DNA from: SR-FBR-E99 sp963732365
GTDB taxonomy: Bacteria > Bacteroidota > Bacteroidia > Bacteroidales > VadinHA17
Length of the DNA: 64,000 bases
Reading direction: 5' to 3'
Assembly: GCA_963732365.1 (NCBI GenBank)
Contig: CAVSZC010000005.1
Coordinates: 620,001 to 684,000 of the forward strand
Part shown: positions 41,452 through 50,210 of the stretch, piece after piece
Position numbering within the stretch: position 1 is the stretch's first letter
How the letters are laid out: every line of letters begins with the position of its first letter
Position numbers and translations under genes: made by a program
The notes under the pieces: model-generated
Databases searched by the model: none
The model's input: the letters and a program-made list of their open reading frames with translations, nothing else
Told to the model about the DNA's origin: nothing

Positions 41452-41875
41452 GATTTTTAAAGATCAAATGTATTTGCAAAATCCGTCCTTCTTTGACCAC
41501 TTCAAAATCCGGTCAGAAAACTCTTAACATATTAGAAAACCACATCATACAATAACAGATGAATAGGGATGAGGCGGAATGCCTTCTATGTATCAGTATA
41601 TTAATATATTATAGCAAATTAAAATGCGCCAAATGGAAGTTACGATTAGTTTACTGATATAATGTGGTAATGCCAGTGCCCCTGACCACTTTTCGTAGGA
41701 ATAGACTGACCATGCGATGCCGGGCAGAGTTAAATGCAAATCAGACTGCGTTTCATTTATCTGCTAAAATTTAATTGACTTTGAGTTTATTAGGGTGAAA
41801 CTTTGAGTAAAAATAGAAATTGTCCTTCTTTTTATCTTTCTTTTCTAATAAGTGAATAATCTAAAAGTGTACATT
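41452..41875. other. A+T-rich intergenic region
   Basis: No gene or tRNA recognised apart from the likely decayed 5' end of the ORF6N gene near 41452-41510. The rest shows no clear repeat; an AAACTTTG near the right end is a weak -7 candidate for the TPR gene. Confidence 0.4.
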
Positions 41876-42676
41876 ATGAAAAAACTAATTTGCTTTCTAA
41901 TTTTCCTTCTGATTTTTGTATTCAATCAGACTTCTGAAGCTCAGGTAACACCAAGTCAGAAAGAACTGGTGAACAGCGATTCAGTTAAAGCAGATCTTGC
42001 CATGGCACGATCTTTACTAATGCAGGGGAATATGGCAGATGCTACAAAAATCTATATCAGTATTATGGAAAGCCAACCTGACAACAAAGAGGCAGTTCAG
42101 GGTTGGCTTATGGCTAACATGAAAAGAGAACCCGGAGGAGAGGAAGAAGCTATCAAACAATTGGAAGAGCTAAGCAAGTCATACCCAAACAATACTGGAA
42201 TATTATTCTTCAAGGCATTTCTTAATGCTGAATACAAGCATAATGAAGAAGCTCTGAGAGATATAGAGAAGCTTATAAAGGTCCAACCAGACACTGCATT
42301 ACATTATATTCTTAAAGGGCAGGTATTAACAACAATGGAAAATTACAAAGAAGCTTTTAATGCCTTTGACAAAGCGACATTATTGGATCCTAAAAAACCA
42401 GACGTGTGGGGAATGAAAGCTGGTGTGCTTGCAAAAACGGGTAATTTCGACGAAGCACTTGTAGCCGCAAACAGAGGTCTGGAAATAGCGCCAAATGATC
42501 CCACCGGCATATATAATCGCGCATGTATTTACTGTCTTAAAGGGGATAAAACCAATGCTCTTGCCGATTTGAAAAAGGCAATCTCCATGAATCCTTCATT
42601 TAAGGATTATGCCAGCAAAGACGAAGACTTCAAAAAGCTTTATGAAGATGAAGATTTCAAGAAACTGATTTTATAA
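41876..42676 (+). CDS. exported TPR protein
   Basis: A 266-residue protein with signal peptide (MKKLICFLIFLLIFVFNQ, cleavage about residue 24 at SEAQ). The mature part is a series of five to six tetratricopeptide repeats (ALHYILKGQVLTTMENYKEA, PDVWGMKAGVLAKTGNFDEA, IYNRACIYCLKGDKTNALAD). It ends with a DEDFKKLYEDEDFKKL repeat. The ATG at 41876 is chosen because it opens the signal peptide; an upstream ATG at 41852 adds eight residues. The role is probably protein-protein interaction in the periplasm. Confidence 0.85.
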   Translation: MKKLICFLIFLLIFVFNQTSEAQVTPSQKELVNSDSVKADLAMARSLLMQGNMADATKIYISIMESQPDNKEAVQGWLMANMKREPGGEEEAIKQLEELSKSYPNNTGILFFKAFLNAEYKHNEEALRDIEKLIKVQPDTALHYILKGQVLTTMENYKEAFNAFDKATLLDPKKPDVWGMKAGVLAKTGNFDEALVAANRGLEIAPNDPTGIYNRACIYCLKGDKTNALADLKKAISMNPSFKDYASKDEDFKKLYEDEDFKKLIL

Positions 42677-42960
42677 ATTTGACTGCAAAAGCCGGGCATA
42701 CTGACAACATTTGGCCAGTTATATTGAGGCTATCGTATTAAATTTAAAAACAAGCACTTAACACCGTCCTTAGATGATTAAGTTGATATGGCTTGGGGTT
42801 GCCAAGGGCACTGGCTTTTCCACTTGAGCATCTAAAACTAGGATTTATTGGAGGGCCAAAATATTTTTATTTGCTCTGTAACAAAAGTTTAAATTTGATT
42901 TTAGAGAGAATCCGGAGTAGGTAAAATGCATAGAAAACATATTTTTATAATACTATAAAT

Positions 42961-43422
42961 ATGAAAAGGTTAGGACTTACTTTTTTAATTGCACTGGTAA
43001 TATCTTGCTCTGGTCAAAAATCTGAAATTGAAAACATAGTCGCATCTAATCCATTTTTAATAGGTAAATGGACTGGAGAAGGAGGTTTCCTGGATGTAAA
43101 TCTGGATAAAGAAGTTGGGAAGGTGATGATTGAAATCGAAATTAATAATGACAATACAGTTTCAGGTAAGATAGGCGACGCCAGACTGACTAAGACGAGT
43201 ATTATTAAAGCTAATTATGGTTTTGAAGTAAAAGGGGTATTAGATTCCCGGATTAAAAAGAATAAAAATTTAAAGAAAAACCACCTGATCATTTTACTGG
43301 TCACCCCCTTAAAGAACAGCAATGATGTAATGGTAAGTGATGCAAATTTTCATTTGAAAAGCAATTATATTTTTGATTTTAACATGCGTGTTGGCGGAGT
43401 AATGCTGACAAAAGTACAGTAA
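42961..43422 (+). CDS. hypothetical lipoprotein, 153 residues
   Basis: The signal MKRLGLTFLIALVISCSGQK contains a lipobox Cys16. The mature protein is predicted beta-rich (IGKWTGEGGFLDVNLDKEVG, IEINNDNTVSGKIGDARL), reminiscent of lipocalin-like small lipoproteins. I do not recognise the family. It lies in the A+T-rich block. Confidence 0.7.
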   Translation: MKRLGLTFLIALVISCSGQKSEIENIVASNPFLIGKWTGEGGFLDVNLDKEVGKVMIEIEINNDNTVSGKIGDARLTKTSIIKANYGFEVKGVLDSRIKKNKNLKKNHLIILLVTPLKNSNDVMVSDANFHLKSNYIFDFNMRVGGVMLTKVQ

Positions 43423-43485
43423 ATCGGAAGTCAGTGTGCATTAACCCTTAAATTTTGATGCGAGCATATTTTGGAATATATATTA

Positions 43486-44316
43486 ATGAAAGTAACAAAT
43501 GAATTGCTTATGAAAACTTCAAACTGGATCAAATTGATTGGAATTCTATGCATTGTTTTTGGTGTAATAGGAATACTAAATGGTATTTCAGCTCTTATAA
43601 TGCCAAAATTATTAGAAGTGGCTAAAGAGAAAGTACCGGAAGTCTCACCTGCACTTCAAAGATGGGATGTGACACTTGCACTTATTTCTCTATTAGCTAA
43701 TACACTTTACCTCATGGCTGGAGTGTTCTTTATAATGAAAAAATCATTCTCACTGAACTTGATGTATATAGCTCTGATATTAAGCATATTGTGCAAAATT
43801 GCACCTATGATGTTTTTACAGAATTATATCTCAATTCCATACTTTTATAATTATGATTTTAATATTTTTAACCTCATAGGTCCAATTATTGATGTTGCTC
43901 TGTTGATTGGAGTATACAGGTTATCCAGATACTATTATAAATCACCTGAGGAATTAATTGAGCTTTTAGGAGCAAAAACTCCAAGAAAAGCTTTATCTCT
44001 ACGGGTGTTAAAAATATCTGCAGGTGTTGGAATATTAAGCTTATCTGTTCCTCTTTCAATATTCGGATTATGGATTTATGTATCCGGTTCAGAAGATACT
44101 CAGCTTAAGAGTGTCGCTAGTTTTAAAACATATTTCCCGGATTTTTTACAAGGACGATACGATACTGCCTATCTCAGCTTAGCTTTTTGTGTTTTAGCAA
44201 TTTTTTTAAGCATTAGTAGTCTGGGGTTATCAGGAAAATTATGGAAGGCGGTGAACATGATCACGCTGATTTTTAGTATCATATTGTTGATGCTGAATTT
44301 ATTTCAAATGATGTAA
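43486..44316 (+). CDS. polytopic membrane protein, unknown
   Basis: A protein of 276 residues with about seven hydrophobic segments (LIGILCIVFGVIGILNG, LALISLLANTLYLMAGVFF, LNLMYIALILSILCKI, LIGPIIDVALLIGVY, ISAGVGILSLSVPLSIF, LSLAFCVLAIFLSISS, MITLIFSIILLMLNLF). A TTG at 43471 would extend the frame; the ATGs at 43486 and 43510 are better. No family recognised. It belongs to the A+T-rich block. Confidence 0.65.
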   Translation: MKVTNELLMKTSNWIKLIGILCIVFGVIGILNGISALIMPKLLEVAKEKVPEVSPALQRWDVTLALISLLANTLYLMAGVFFIMKKSFSLNLMYIALILSILCKIAPMMFLQNYISIPYFYNYDFNIFNLIGPIIDVALLIGVYRLSRYYYKSPEELIELLGAKTPRKALSLRVLKISAGVGILSLSVPLSIFGLWIYVSGSEDTQLKSVASFKTYFPDFLQGRYDTAYLSLAFCVLAIFLSISSLGLSGKLWKAVNMITLIFSIILLMLNLFQMM

Positions 44317-44492
44317 TATAAACGGGGCAAAACCGAAAAGCTTTATGAGTAGAAAAATAAACAAAATGAATTTCCTTTTAGTTGCATTCTTTACTTTTCA
44401 AACATTAGAAATCTAACAATGGAAACAGGTGAGTGAATGAGTTTGTGGATTTTTTTCTTAGATTTTCACTTTCAAAATAGGAGGAATATATC

Positions 44493-44921
44493 ATGATTAG
44501 TAAAACATCCTGGAATCGTATTCTGTACATGGCTACTGGACTTGTTATTATGGTAATTATCATTATAATATTTTATATAATTCCTCAAGTTAAAACTGAT
44601 ACATCACCAACTGCAACACCGGATAAAGCAGTTCCGGCCTTTTGGGTAATTACATTAATCCAAGTACTAATTGTTGCCGCATTGATATATTCCATTATGT
44701 TCAGTCATAAAGTAGGCCATTTTGAAAATGGATTTCTTGTGACTGCTGGTGTAATACTTATAATATCCAGTCTGATACTAATTGATGCAGCATCTGCAGC
44801 TTTAGGTCATCCCGATCTGCATGTTGCGGCAATTTTCCTGTTCATATGTATCGGATTCGATTTTACTGCCGGGGTGCTTTCTTTCATTGCCCGATATTTC
44901 AGAGGACATTTAACAATTTGA
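44493..44921 (+). CDS. four-TM membrane protein, unknown
   Basis: A 142-residue protein with about four hydrophobic segments (LVIMVIIIIIFYIIPQ, FWVITLIQVLIVAALIYSIM, LVTAGVILIISSLILIDAAS, AAIFLFICIGFDFTAGVLSF). An AGGAGG lies at 44479-44484, eight bases before the ATG, an unusually strong Shine-Dalgarno for Bacteroidota and a hint of foreign origin. No family recognised. Confidence 0.65.
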   Translation: MISKTSWNRILYMATGLVIMVIIIIIFYIIPQVKTDTSPTATPDKAVPAFWVITLIQVLIVAALIYSIMFSHKVGHFENGFLVTAGVILIISSLILIDAASAALGHPDLHVAAIFLFICIGFDFTAGVLSFIARYFRGHLTI

Positions 44922-45046
44922 AATCAGAAAGGAGGATTGGATCAAAAGTTATTGGACAATAATGGTGTCAATTGCCGCCAACCTCTGTACAATTATGCCC
45001 AAATTATCAAAGATCCACTCCAAAACCTAGCAAGAACCTAGCAAGA

Positions 45047-45083
45047 ATTAAAAAACCACTTACAAAAAATCTCGTAAGTGGTT
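45047..45083 (-). terminator. intrinsic terminator of tRNA-Gln
   Basis: On the minus strand a 10-bp stem (AACCACTTAC with GTAAGTGGTT) is followed by a T run. It begins eight bases after the tRNA CCA end. Confidence 0.85.
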
Positions 45084-45090
45084 GATTATC

Positions 45091-45166
45091 TGGTTGTCCC
45101 GTCAGGTCTCGAACCTGAACTCTTCTGATCCAGAATCAGACGTGTTGCCAATTACACCACGGGACA
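45091..45166 (-). tRNA. tRNA-Gln (anticodon CTG)
   Basis: A complete cloverleaf on the minus strand: acceptor TGTCCCG paired with CGGGACA, anticodon arm TCTGA-TTCTGGA-TCAGA with anticodon CTG, T-arm CAGGTTCGAGACCTG, and an encoded CCA. It decodes CAG. glnS lies 1.7 kb away. A partial copy of its 3' half is found at 40878-40981. Confidence 0.95.
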
Positions 45167-45227
45167 ATTTATTCAGGGTGCAAATATAAATAATCTTATC
45201 AAAAATAAACAGAATGACATGAAAATA

Positions 45228-45255
45228 GTAGAGACGTTGCATGCAACGTCTCTAC
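45228..45255. repeat. 28-bp perfect palindrome, copy 2 of 3
   Basis: The left half is GTAGAGACGTTGCA, perfectly mirrored. Compared with copy 1 it has A to T at position 11 with the matching change in the other arm. It lies between tRNA-Gln and the DNRLRE lipoprotein gene. Confidence 0.9.
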
Positions 45256-45276
45256 AGTCTGTTTGCAGCAAATTTA

Positions 45277-46692
45277 TTACTGTGGTAACGTGTAATATAC
45301 CGTCAGCTGCGGCCGCAATGCCTCAACCGGATGGTCGCTCGACGCAAACCTGAATCCGCGAATCCACTCACGAGGCCATAACCTGAAGAACATACCGTAA
45401 TTAGGATATTCAACATTATCTGTGGTAACAGACGGCACATAAAGCCTCGTCACATCAACTTCAATGAAGTTAACATTCCTGATGAAGGGGCCAATGAATA
45501 CCTGGTTAAACTCAATGCTCTTGGGCTGATTGTTCCAGGTGACCTTGCTCTCTTCCCAGGGTTCAACGATCTTTTGAAGTACTCCCCCCATTCTCTCTAC
45601 CGTACCGTCATCTTTGGGAATGAATACTGAGGCGCTATCCCATGGCAGCGGGGTTTCGTAGGAGAGTTTCAGCATCACCCTCCTTATCATAGCTGATTTT
45701 GGCAGGTCATTCATATTGAACCATATGAGGCTCTCGTTTGAACGCATTACTGTAAGAACAGGCTCGGTGATGAATGTGGCCTCAAAGAATTTGTGAGCGC
45801 CGAAGTTCTTTTCTGGCTCAAGATTCGAGATCATTGCATCCATCCCTGCCTCAGGCCCTGGCTTGAGTACAAGAACTTTCCACTGGTTGCTGTCCCAGGG
45901 AATTTTGAGAATCAGGGGATTCTCCTTCGTGGTTGCCATCAGTTCTCTGGCAGAGACATAGAACTTCTGCGGCATGTACCCCTCTTTCTCAAGAAGGAAG
46001 AGGTAGACATCATAGCCTCCCCTGATGATGATGCGGTTCAGCGCAGCCTCAAGCTTGAAGCTGTAATGCCAGTTGTTACCGGCAAAGACGGTAAGCTTTG
46101 CAGTTGTGAGTTGCAGCCCCGGAGCCATGCTGAGCGGATTGTCAAGGATACAGATGGTGTAGAAACCAAGAGGCTTGATGATCTGTATTCCGAAATTGAC
46201 ATATCCGAAGTCGCCCGGTGTGTGATCATCTACCGGCAGCACCTCGGGAAGAACGGTCGTGGTGCCTCCCGCAATAACCCTGAAACCTATTGGCAGAGGA
46301 TCATTGACAAGATAAGCCAGCGGCGCCCCCTCCAGCGGAGCGGCAAAAATGACCTCCCCGGCAGGATTTATTACCAGAAATTTCGTGAGCCTGTAGCTGC
46401 CTGCATCGAGCTCAACATCCTCACTGATGAATCCGGCCCCGAAGAGATAGACGGGTATGAGTTCATCGGTAAGGACAGAATTTCCTTCCATGTCTTCGAC
46501 AGATACCATTACATGGTACGAAGCCATCACACTGTCGGCTTCAGCCGACTTGTCCAGGCTGGATTCTCCGATCGGACTGATCGAAAATTTGAATGTTCCC
46601 TTGCTTGTGTCGGAGTTTTTTTCACAGGAAGAAATAGCAAAAACAGCAAGCAGGATCAAAGTGAATTGCATTGATCTGATCAAGGTTTTCAT
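45277..46692 (-). CDS. DNRLRE-domain lipoprotein
   Basis: A secreted lipoprotein of 471 residues with Cys23 in FAISSCEKN. The N-terminal half (about 35-250) has repeated beta segments similar to Bacteroidota surface proteins. The C-terminal half (about 290-470) fits a DNRLRE domain: ESLIWFNMNDLPKSAMIRRV, then SKVTWNNQP and FIEVDVTRL. Such domains occur in extracellular or adhesion-type proteins, often beside polysaccharide functions. No clear operon partner; a 28-bp palindrome lies just downstream. Confidence 0.78.
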   Translation of the reverse strand: MKTLIRSMQFTLILLAVFAISSCEKNSDTSKGTFKFSISPIGESSLDKSAEADSVMASYHVMVSVEDMEGNSVLTDELIPVYLFGAGFISEDVELDAGSYRLTKFLVINPAGEVIFAAPLEGAPLAYLVNDPLPIGFRVIAGGTTTVLPEVLPVDDHTPGDFGYVNFGIQIIKPLGFYTICILDNPLSMAPGLQLTTAKLTVFAGNNWHYSFKLEAALNRIIIRGGYDVYLFLLEKEGYMPQKFYVSARELMATTKENPLILKIPWDSNQWKVLVLKPGPEAGMDAMISNLEPEKNFGAHKFFEATFITEPVLTVMRSNESLIWFNMNDLPKSAMIRRVMLKLSYETPLPWDSASVFIPKDDGTVERMGGVLQKIVEPWEESKVTWNNQPKSIEFNQVFIGPFIRNVNFIEVDVTRLYVPSVTTDNVEYPNYGMFFRLWPREWIRGFRFASSDHPVEALRPQLTVYYTLPQ

Positions 46693-46763
46693 TTTCCTTC
46701 GGTTTAAGTTGTGAAAAAATGATTAAGCAAAACAGGTTAAATGCACAAAAACAGTGCCATAAA

Positions 46764-46826
46764 CAGGGCTCAGGGCTCAGGGCTCAGGGCAAGGAGGTTG
46801 AGGTTAAGGTTGAGGTTGAGGGGGGT
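46764..46826. repeat. short tandem repeats (7-mer CAGGGCT, then 6-mer AGGTTR)
   Basis: Nearly four units of CAGGGCT are followed by about four units of AGGTTG/AGGTTA. The array sits between glnS and the DNRLRE gene. The hexamer part resembles the arrays at 50012 and 51873. Confidence 0.85.
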
Positions 46827-46829
46827 GAT

Positions 46830-48539
46830 TTAAGTATTTAATTTCTCCTCCTTGTTTACCTTAGCCCAGGTATCCTTTAGTCCGACGGTACGGTTGAATA
46901 CAAGGCTGCCGGGTTTGCTGTCATAATCAACACAGAAGTAACCCAGTCTCTGAAACTGGAACTTGTCGAGGGCTGAAGCACTTCCCAGTGATGGCTCCAC
47001 CTTGCACCCGGTGAGCACAGTAAGAGAACCCTGGTTAAGGTATTCTCTTGGATCAATATCCTTGTGTCCCGATGGGTCCTCGTCGACGAAGAGCCTGTCG
47101 TAAAGCCTTACCTCCGCATCAAGGCAATGCACAGCCGAGACCCAGTGTAGGGTGCCCTTGACCTTGCGATCTGCCTGAGCTCCTCCGCTGCGTGTCTCAG
47201 GGTCATATGTACAATATATTTCGGTGATCTCACCATTCTCATTCTTCCTGAAACTCTCGCACCTGACTATGTAGGCTCCCTTGAGACGCACCTCCTGACC
47301 GGGTGCCAGCCTGAAAAACTTATGCGGAGGATTCTCCATGAAGTCTTCCTGTTCAATATAAAGCTCCCTGCCGAAAGGCACCATCCGGGTGCCGTGCGTC
47401 TCATCCTCGGGATTGTTTATCAGTTCTACCTCTTCGGTGGCCTCTTCGGGATAATTGGTGATAATCACCTTAAGCGGATTCAGAACACCGAAGACACGGG
47501 GAGCGCGTTTGTTCATATCTTCGCGTATGGCATATTCAAGCAGAGACACATCGTTGATAGCTTCAACCTTTGTATACCCTATCAGCTCAACGAAGCGCCT
47601 GATAGATTCGGGAGTATACCCTCTTCGGCGCAAACCGCAAATTGTTGGCATGCGCGGGTCATCCCATCCTCTCACCACATCGTCTTTTACGAGCTCGAGC
47701 AGTTTCCGTTTGCTCATAACCGTGTAGGTAAGATTAAGGCGGTTGAACTCAATCTGCCGGGGACGGTAGTCACCATCCATCAGCTGGTCAACAAACCAGT
47801 CGTACAATGGCCTGTGCACCTCGAACTCAAGTGTGCAGAGCGAGTGGGTTATACCCTCGAAATAGTCGCTCTGGCCATGTGCAAAATCATACATGGGGTA
47901 AACCTTCCATGTAGTTCCTGTGCGGTGATGAGGCGTGTAGAGTATACGATAGATTATCGGGTCACGCATGTGCATGTTGGGGGAGGCCATGTCAATTTTT
48001 GCCCTCAGAACACGGCTCCCCTCCGCAAACTCCCCCTCGTTCATGCGATAGAACAGATTGAGATTCTCCTCAATGCTTCTGTCTCGGTAAGGACTCAAAA
48101 TACCAGGCTGTGTGGTTGTTCCCTTCTGCTCAGAGATTGTATCTGCGCTCTGGTCATCAACATAGGCCAGACCTCGTTTGATGAGCACCACTGCAAAGTC
48201 AAACAACCTGCCGAAATAGTCAGATGCATAGTACTCACGCTCTTCCCAGGTGAAACCAAGCCAATTGATATCCTCCTTGATTGCATCAACATATTCTACA
48301 TCCTCCTTGGTCGGGTTTGTATCATCAAAGCGGAGGTTGCACATGCCTCCGTACTTCTGAGCCATTCCGAAATCGAGGCAGATAGCCTTTGCGTGACCTA
48401 TATGCAGGTATCCGTTGGGTTCAGGCGGGAAGCGGGTATGAATCCTCCCTCCGTTCTTTCCCTCACTGAGGTCTTTTTCTATTGCCTGTTCAATAAAATG
48501 CTGTGATTCAGTCTTTAAGATATCTTCTGACTCCTTCAT
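46830..48539 (-). CDS. glnS: glutaminyl-tRNA synthetase
   Basis: Class Ib synthetase of 569 residues that charges tRNA-Gln directly. The HIGH motif is in FPPEPNGYLHIGHAKA (about residues 39-54) and the KMSKS-type motif in TYTVMSKRKLLELV. Also typical are NLRFDDTNPTKEDVEYVDAI and the C-terminal beta-barrel anticodon domain (GKEL-type segments, FNRTVGLKDTW). Length is normal. A long antisense frame (47322-48506) is only a shadow. Confidence 0.97.
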   Translation of the reverse strand: MKESEDILKTESQHFIEQAIEKDLSEGKNGGRIHTRFPPEPNGYLHIGHAKAICLDFGMAQKYGGMCNLRFDDTNPTKEDVEYVDAIKEDINWLGFTWEEREYYASDYFGRLFDFAVVLIKRGLAYVDDQSADTISEQKGTTTQPGILSPYRDRSIEENLNLFYRMNEGEFAEGSRVLRAKIDMASPNMHMRDPIIYRILYTPHHRTGTTWKVYPMYDFAHGQSDYFEGITHSLCTLEFEVHRPLYDWFVDQLMDGDYRPRQIEFNRLNLTYTVMSKRKLLELVKDDVVRGWDDPRMPTICGLRRRGYTPESIRRFVELIGYTKVEAINDVSLLEYAIREDMNKRAPRVFGVLNPLKVIITNYPEEATEEVELINNPEDETHGTRMVPFGRELYIEQEDFMENPPHKFFRLAPGQEVRLKGAYIVRCESFRKNENGEITEIYCTYDPETRSGGAQADRKVKGTLHWVSAVHCLDAEVRLYDRLFVDEDPSGHKDIDPREYLNQGSLTVLTGCKVEPSLGSASALDKFQFQRLGYFCVDYDSKPGSLVFNRTVGLKDTWAKVNKEEKLNT

Positions 48540-48611
48540 TGTACTTATTTAAGAGAAAGTACAAAAATAGAAGGAAAAAGGGGACTAAAAGCAGGAAGAG
48601 AGGGGATATTT

Positions 48612-48914
48612 TCATATCCCCTTTCCAGGGTTAAGGTATTCGCTCAGGGAGGCAACATACTCAGCAAATTTTTTCCTGCCCAGCTGAGTGATACTGCACA
48701 TTGTCTGAGGATAACTCTCCCCGAAGCTTTTACTTACCTCAATATATCCACCCTCTTTCAGCTTCGTTAGCTGCACGCTGAGGTTGCCTGCCGTTGCCTC
48801 AGTCTTGTCACGCAGATATGTGAAATCTGCCCTGTCAACGCTTATGAGAATTGACATTATTGCCAGCCTTAGCTGCGAATGCAGCAGAGGATCAAGTTCT
48901 CTAAATGGTGTCAT
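48612..48914 (-). CDS. winged-helix transcriptional regulator (HTH_34-like)
   Basis: A 100-residue DNA-binding protein: LDPLLHSQLRLAIMSILIS then DFTYLRDKTEATAGNLSVQL (recognition helix), LKEGGYIEVSKSF (wing) and TQLGRKKFAEYV. This is the compact MarR/ArsR-like regulator family often paired with a small membrane protein. It overlaps the upstream membrane protein gene by 14 bases, so both are coupled. It probably controls its own operon. Confidence 0.9.
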   Translation of the reverse strand: MTPFRELDPLLHSQLRLAIMSILISVDRADFTYLRDKTEATAGNLSVQLTKLKEGGYIEVSKSFGESYPQTMCSITQLGRKKFAEYVASLSEYLNPGKGI

Positions 48915-49488
48915 GGCTGCCCTTTGTCCTGAGTAAGTAACCCGGTATGAGATATCCTGTGATCATGGCTACAGGCATTGCAAGACCTGCTATGATGTTG
49001 CCTCCGAAATGCGCAATGAGGGCAATGACCCAGAACGATACTGCACCCCAGATCAACGGCCTGAACTTTAATACTATGCCGGAGATGAGGGTAGGCATTG
49101 CCGCCATCAGAAGCATATACTTGCCAACACTCTCCATATGATCGGAATGCACTATAAAGAATACTACCGATGAAAAGAGGAATGCAATCCAGGCCCATAC
49201 ATAAATGCCGGTGGCATATGTAAAGACATGTTGCTTCCTTCCTTTTACAAACCCGTAGGTCATTGAAATGAATACACCCGGTATGACAAAGAACCATACA
49301 TACCAGGGAGTGGCAAAGTCGGTGAGCTTCCAGAGCAGAAACTCAGAAAGGCTGCATGCGAATATCAGCCAGCCCCAGAACAGCAGGTGAAAACTGCTTT
49401 GTGTCAGACTTACCCGGCTTTTGTTGATCATAGCCGTGATGACCTTGAGACTCTCTTCCCCTGTCATTAATTTTTCTTCATTTTCCAT
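48901..49488 (-). CDS. membrane protein paired with the winged-helix regulator
   Basis: A 195-residue protein with a short cytosolic N-terminus (MENEEKLMTGEESLKVITAM) and about five to six TM helices (FHLLFWGWLIFACSLSEF, WYVWFFVIPGVFISMTY, GIYVWAWIAFLFSSVVFFIV, WGAVSFWVIALIAHF). The ORF extends to 49539, but the ATG at 49488 fits the family N-terminus and lies downstream of a TATATTTG promoter box. Function unknown. Confidence 0.78.
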   Translation of the reverse strand: MENEEKLMTGEESLKVITAMINKSRVSLTQSSFHLLFWGWLIFACSLSEFLLWKLTDFATPWYVWFFVIPGVFISMTYGFVKGRKQHVFTYATGIYVWAWIAFLFSSVVFFIVHSDHMESVGKYMLLMAAMPTLISGIVLKFRPLIWGAVSFWVIALIAHFGGNIIAGLAMPVAMITGYLIPGYLLRTKGSHDTI

Positions 49489-49536
49489 GGCATTTACTAA
49501 TTTTACAATGTGTATTATAGCACTATAAATATATTG

Positions 49537-49544
49537 CAAATATA
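49537..49544 (-). promoter_or_regulatory. candidate -7 box of the membrane protein/regulator operon
   Basis: On the minus strand TATATTTG matches TAnnTTTG, about 50 bases upstream of the chosen start at 49488. It also argues against the longer ORF start at 49539. Confidence 0.5.
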
Positions 49545-49655
49545 AAGTAGTTTATAATACAAACCAAATAATTCTACAAGTACTTTTGCCTGGAACGAAA
49601 AATAGTTTGTAAGAAACATTTAATCAATTCATTAGACATATAAAGAAACTACGAT

Positions 49656-50006
49656 ATGGGACTCATCAGAATTGAAGACATGGAGTTTTATGCTTTTCAC
49701 GGTCATTACAAGGAGGAGCAGATAGTGGGGAACCACTTCATCGTTGATGTTGAAATTGATACTGACACAGGCAAGGCCGGGACAAGTGATGACCTGAGAG
49801 ATACGTTGAATTATCAGAAGGCCTATCTACTCATAAAGCGGGAGATGGAGACCACCTCAAACCTCCTGGAGCATATTGCAACACGCATTCTTGATGCGCT
49901 ATACAATGAACTTAGCGGCATAGACAGGGCTACCGTCAAAGTATCGAAAATGAATCCCGTGATGGGTGGCAGGATTGGCAGGGTCAGTGTCGAGATCTCA
50001 AGGTAG
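49656..50006 (+). CDS. folB: dihydroneopterin aldolase
   Basis: A 116-residue folate-pathway enzyme converting dihydroneopterin to 6-hydroxymethyl-dihydropterin. The N-terminus IRIEDMEFYAFHGHYKEEQ has the FolB pattern, NYQKAYLLIKREM follows, and VKVSKMNPVMGGRIGRVSVEI contains the catalytic Lys region. Length normal. An AAGGTT hexamer array begins six bases after the stop, then an IS256 element. Confidence 0.95.
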   Translation: MGLIRIEDMEFYAFHGHYKEEQIVGNHFIVDVEIDTDTGKAGTSDDLRDTLNYQKAYLLIKREMETTSNLLEHIATRILDALYNELSGIDRATVKVSKMNPVMGGRIGRVSVEISR

Positions 50007-50011
50007 AGATC

Positions 50012-50056
50012 AAGGTTAAGGTTAAGGTTAAGGCTAAGGTTAAGGTTAAGGTTAAG
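50012..50056. repeat. (AAGGTT)n hexamer array
   Basis: About seven units of AAGGTT with one AAGGCT variant lie directly after folB. The IS256 element begins about 25 bases further on. Confidence 0.95.
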
Positions 50057-50125
50057 TCTGGAGTTTGAAACATTTTGGAGGGGGTGTAAATAATTTTGTG
50101 TAAATGAATTTGTAGCTGCTTGGGT

Positions 50126-50172
50126 AACCAACCGGTCTGGAGCCGGCGATCGAGCTCAAAGACCGGTTGGTT
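50126..50172. promoter_or_regulatory. hairpin upstream of the transposase
   Basis: A 13-bp perfect inverted repeat (AACCAACCGGTCT) with a 21-base spacer lies between the left IS end and the transposase start. It may block readthrough transcription into the transposase. Confidence 0.55.
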
Positions 50173-50210
50173 AAACGAAAAAGTTTAATTTTAACCTAAT
50201 AAGCAGCAGT

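Larger units (their letters stand above)
40901..45090. other. A+T-rich block between tRNA-Gln remnant and tRNA-Gln
   Basis: The block is bounded on the left by a 23-bp copy of the tRNA 3' end and on the right by the intact tRNA, in the geometry of integration at a tRNA 3' end. It carries an ORF6N fragment, a TPR protein, a lipoprotein and two membrane proteins, visibly richer in A+T than neighbouring genes. A short motif (CCAAAAYCTAGCAAGA) occurs near both ends, about 41012 and 45021. No integrase is present, so an island is a hypothesis. Confidence 0.4.

Noticed and set aside
45793..46674. 293-residue ORF on the plus strand
   Set aside because: Antisense to the DNRLRE lipoprotein, which has a signal peptide and domain match.
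47322..48506. 394-residue ORF on the plus strand
   Set aside because: It is antisense to glnS over its whole length and shows no family features; the glnS frame has clear motifs.
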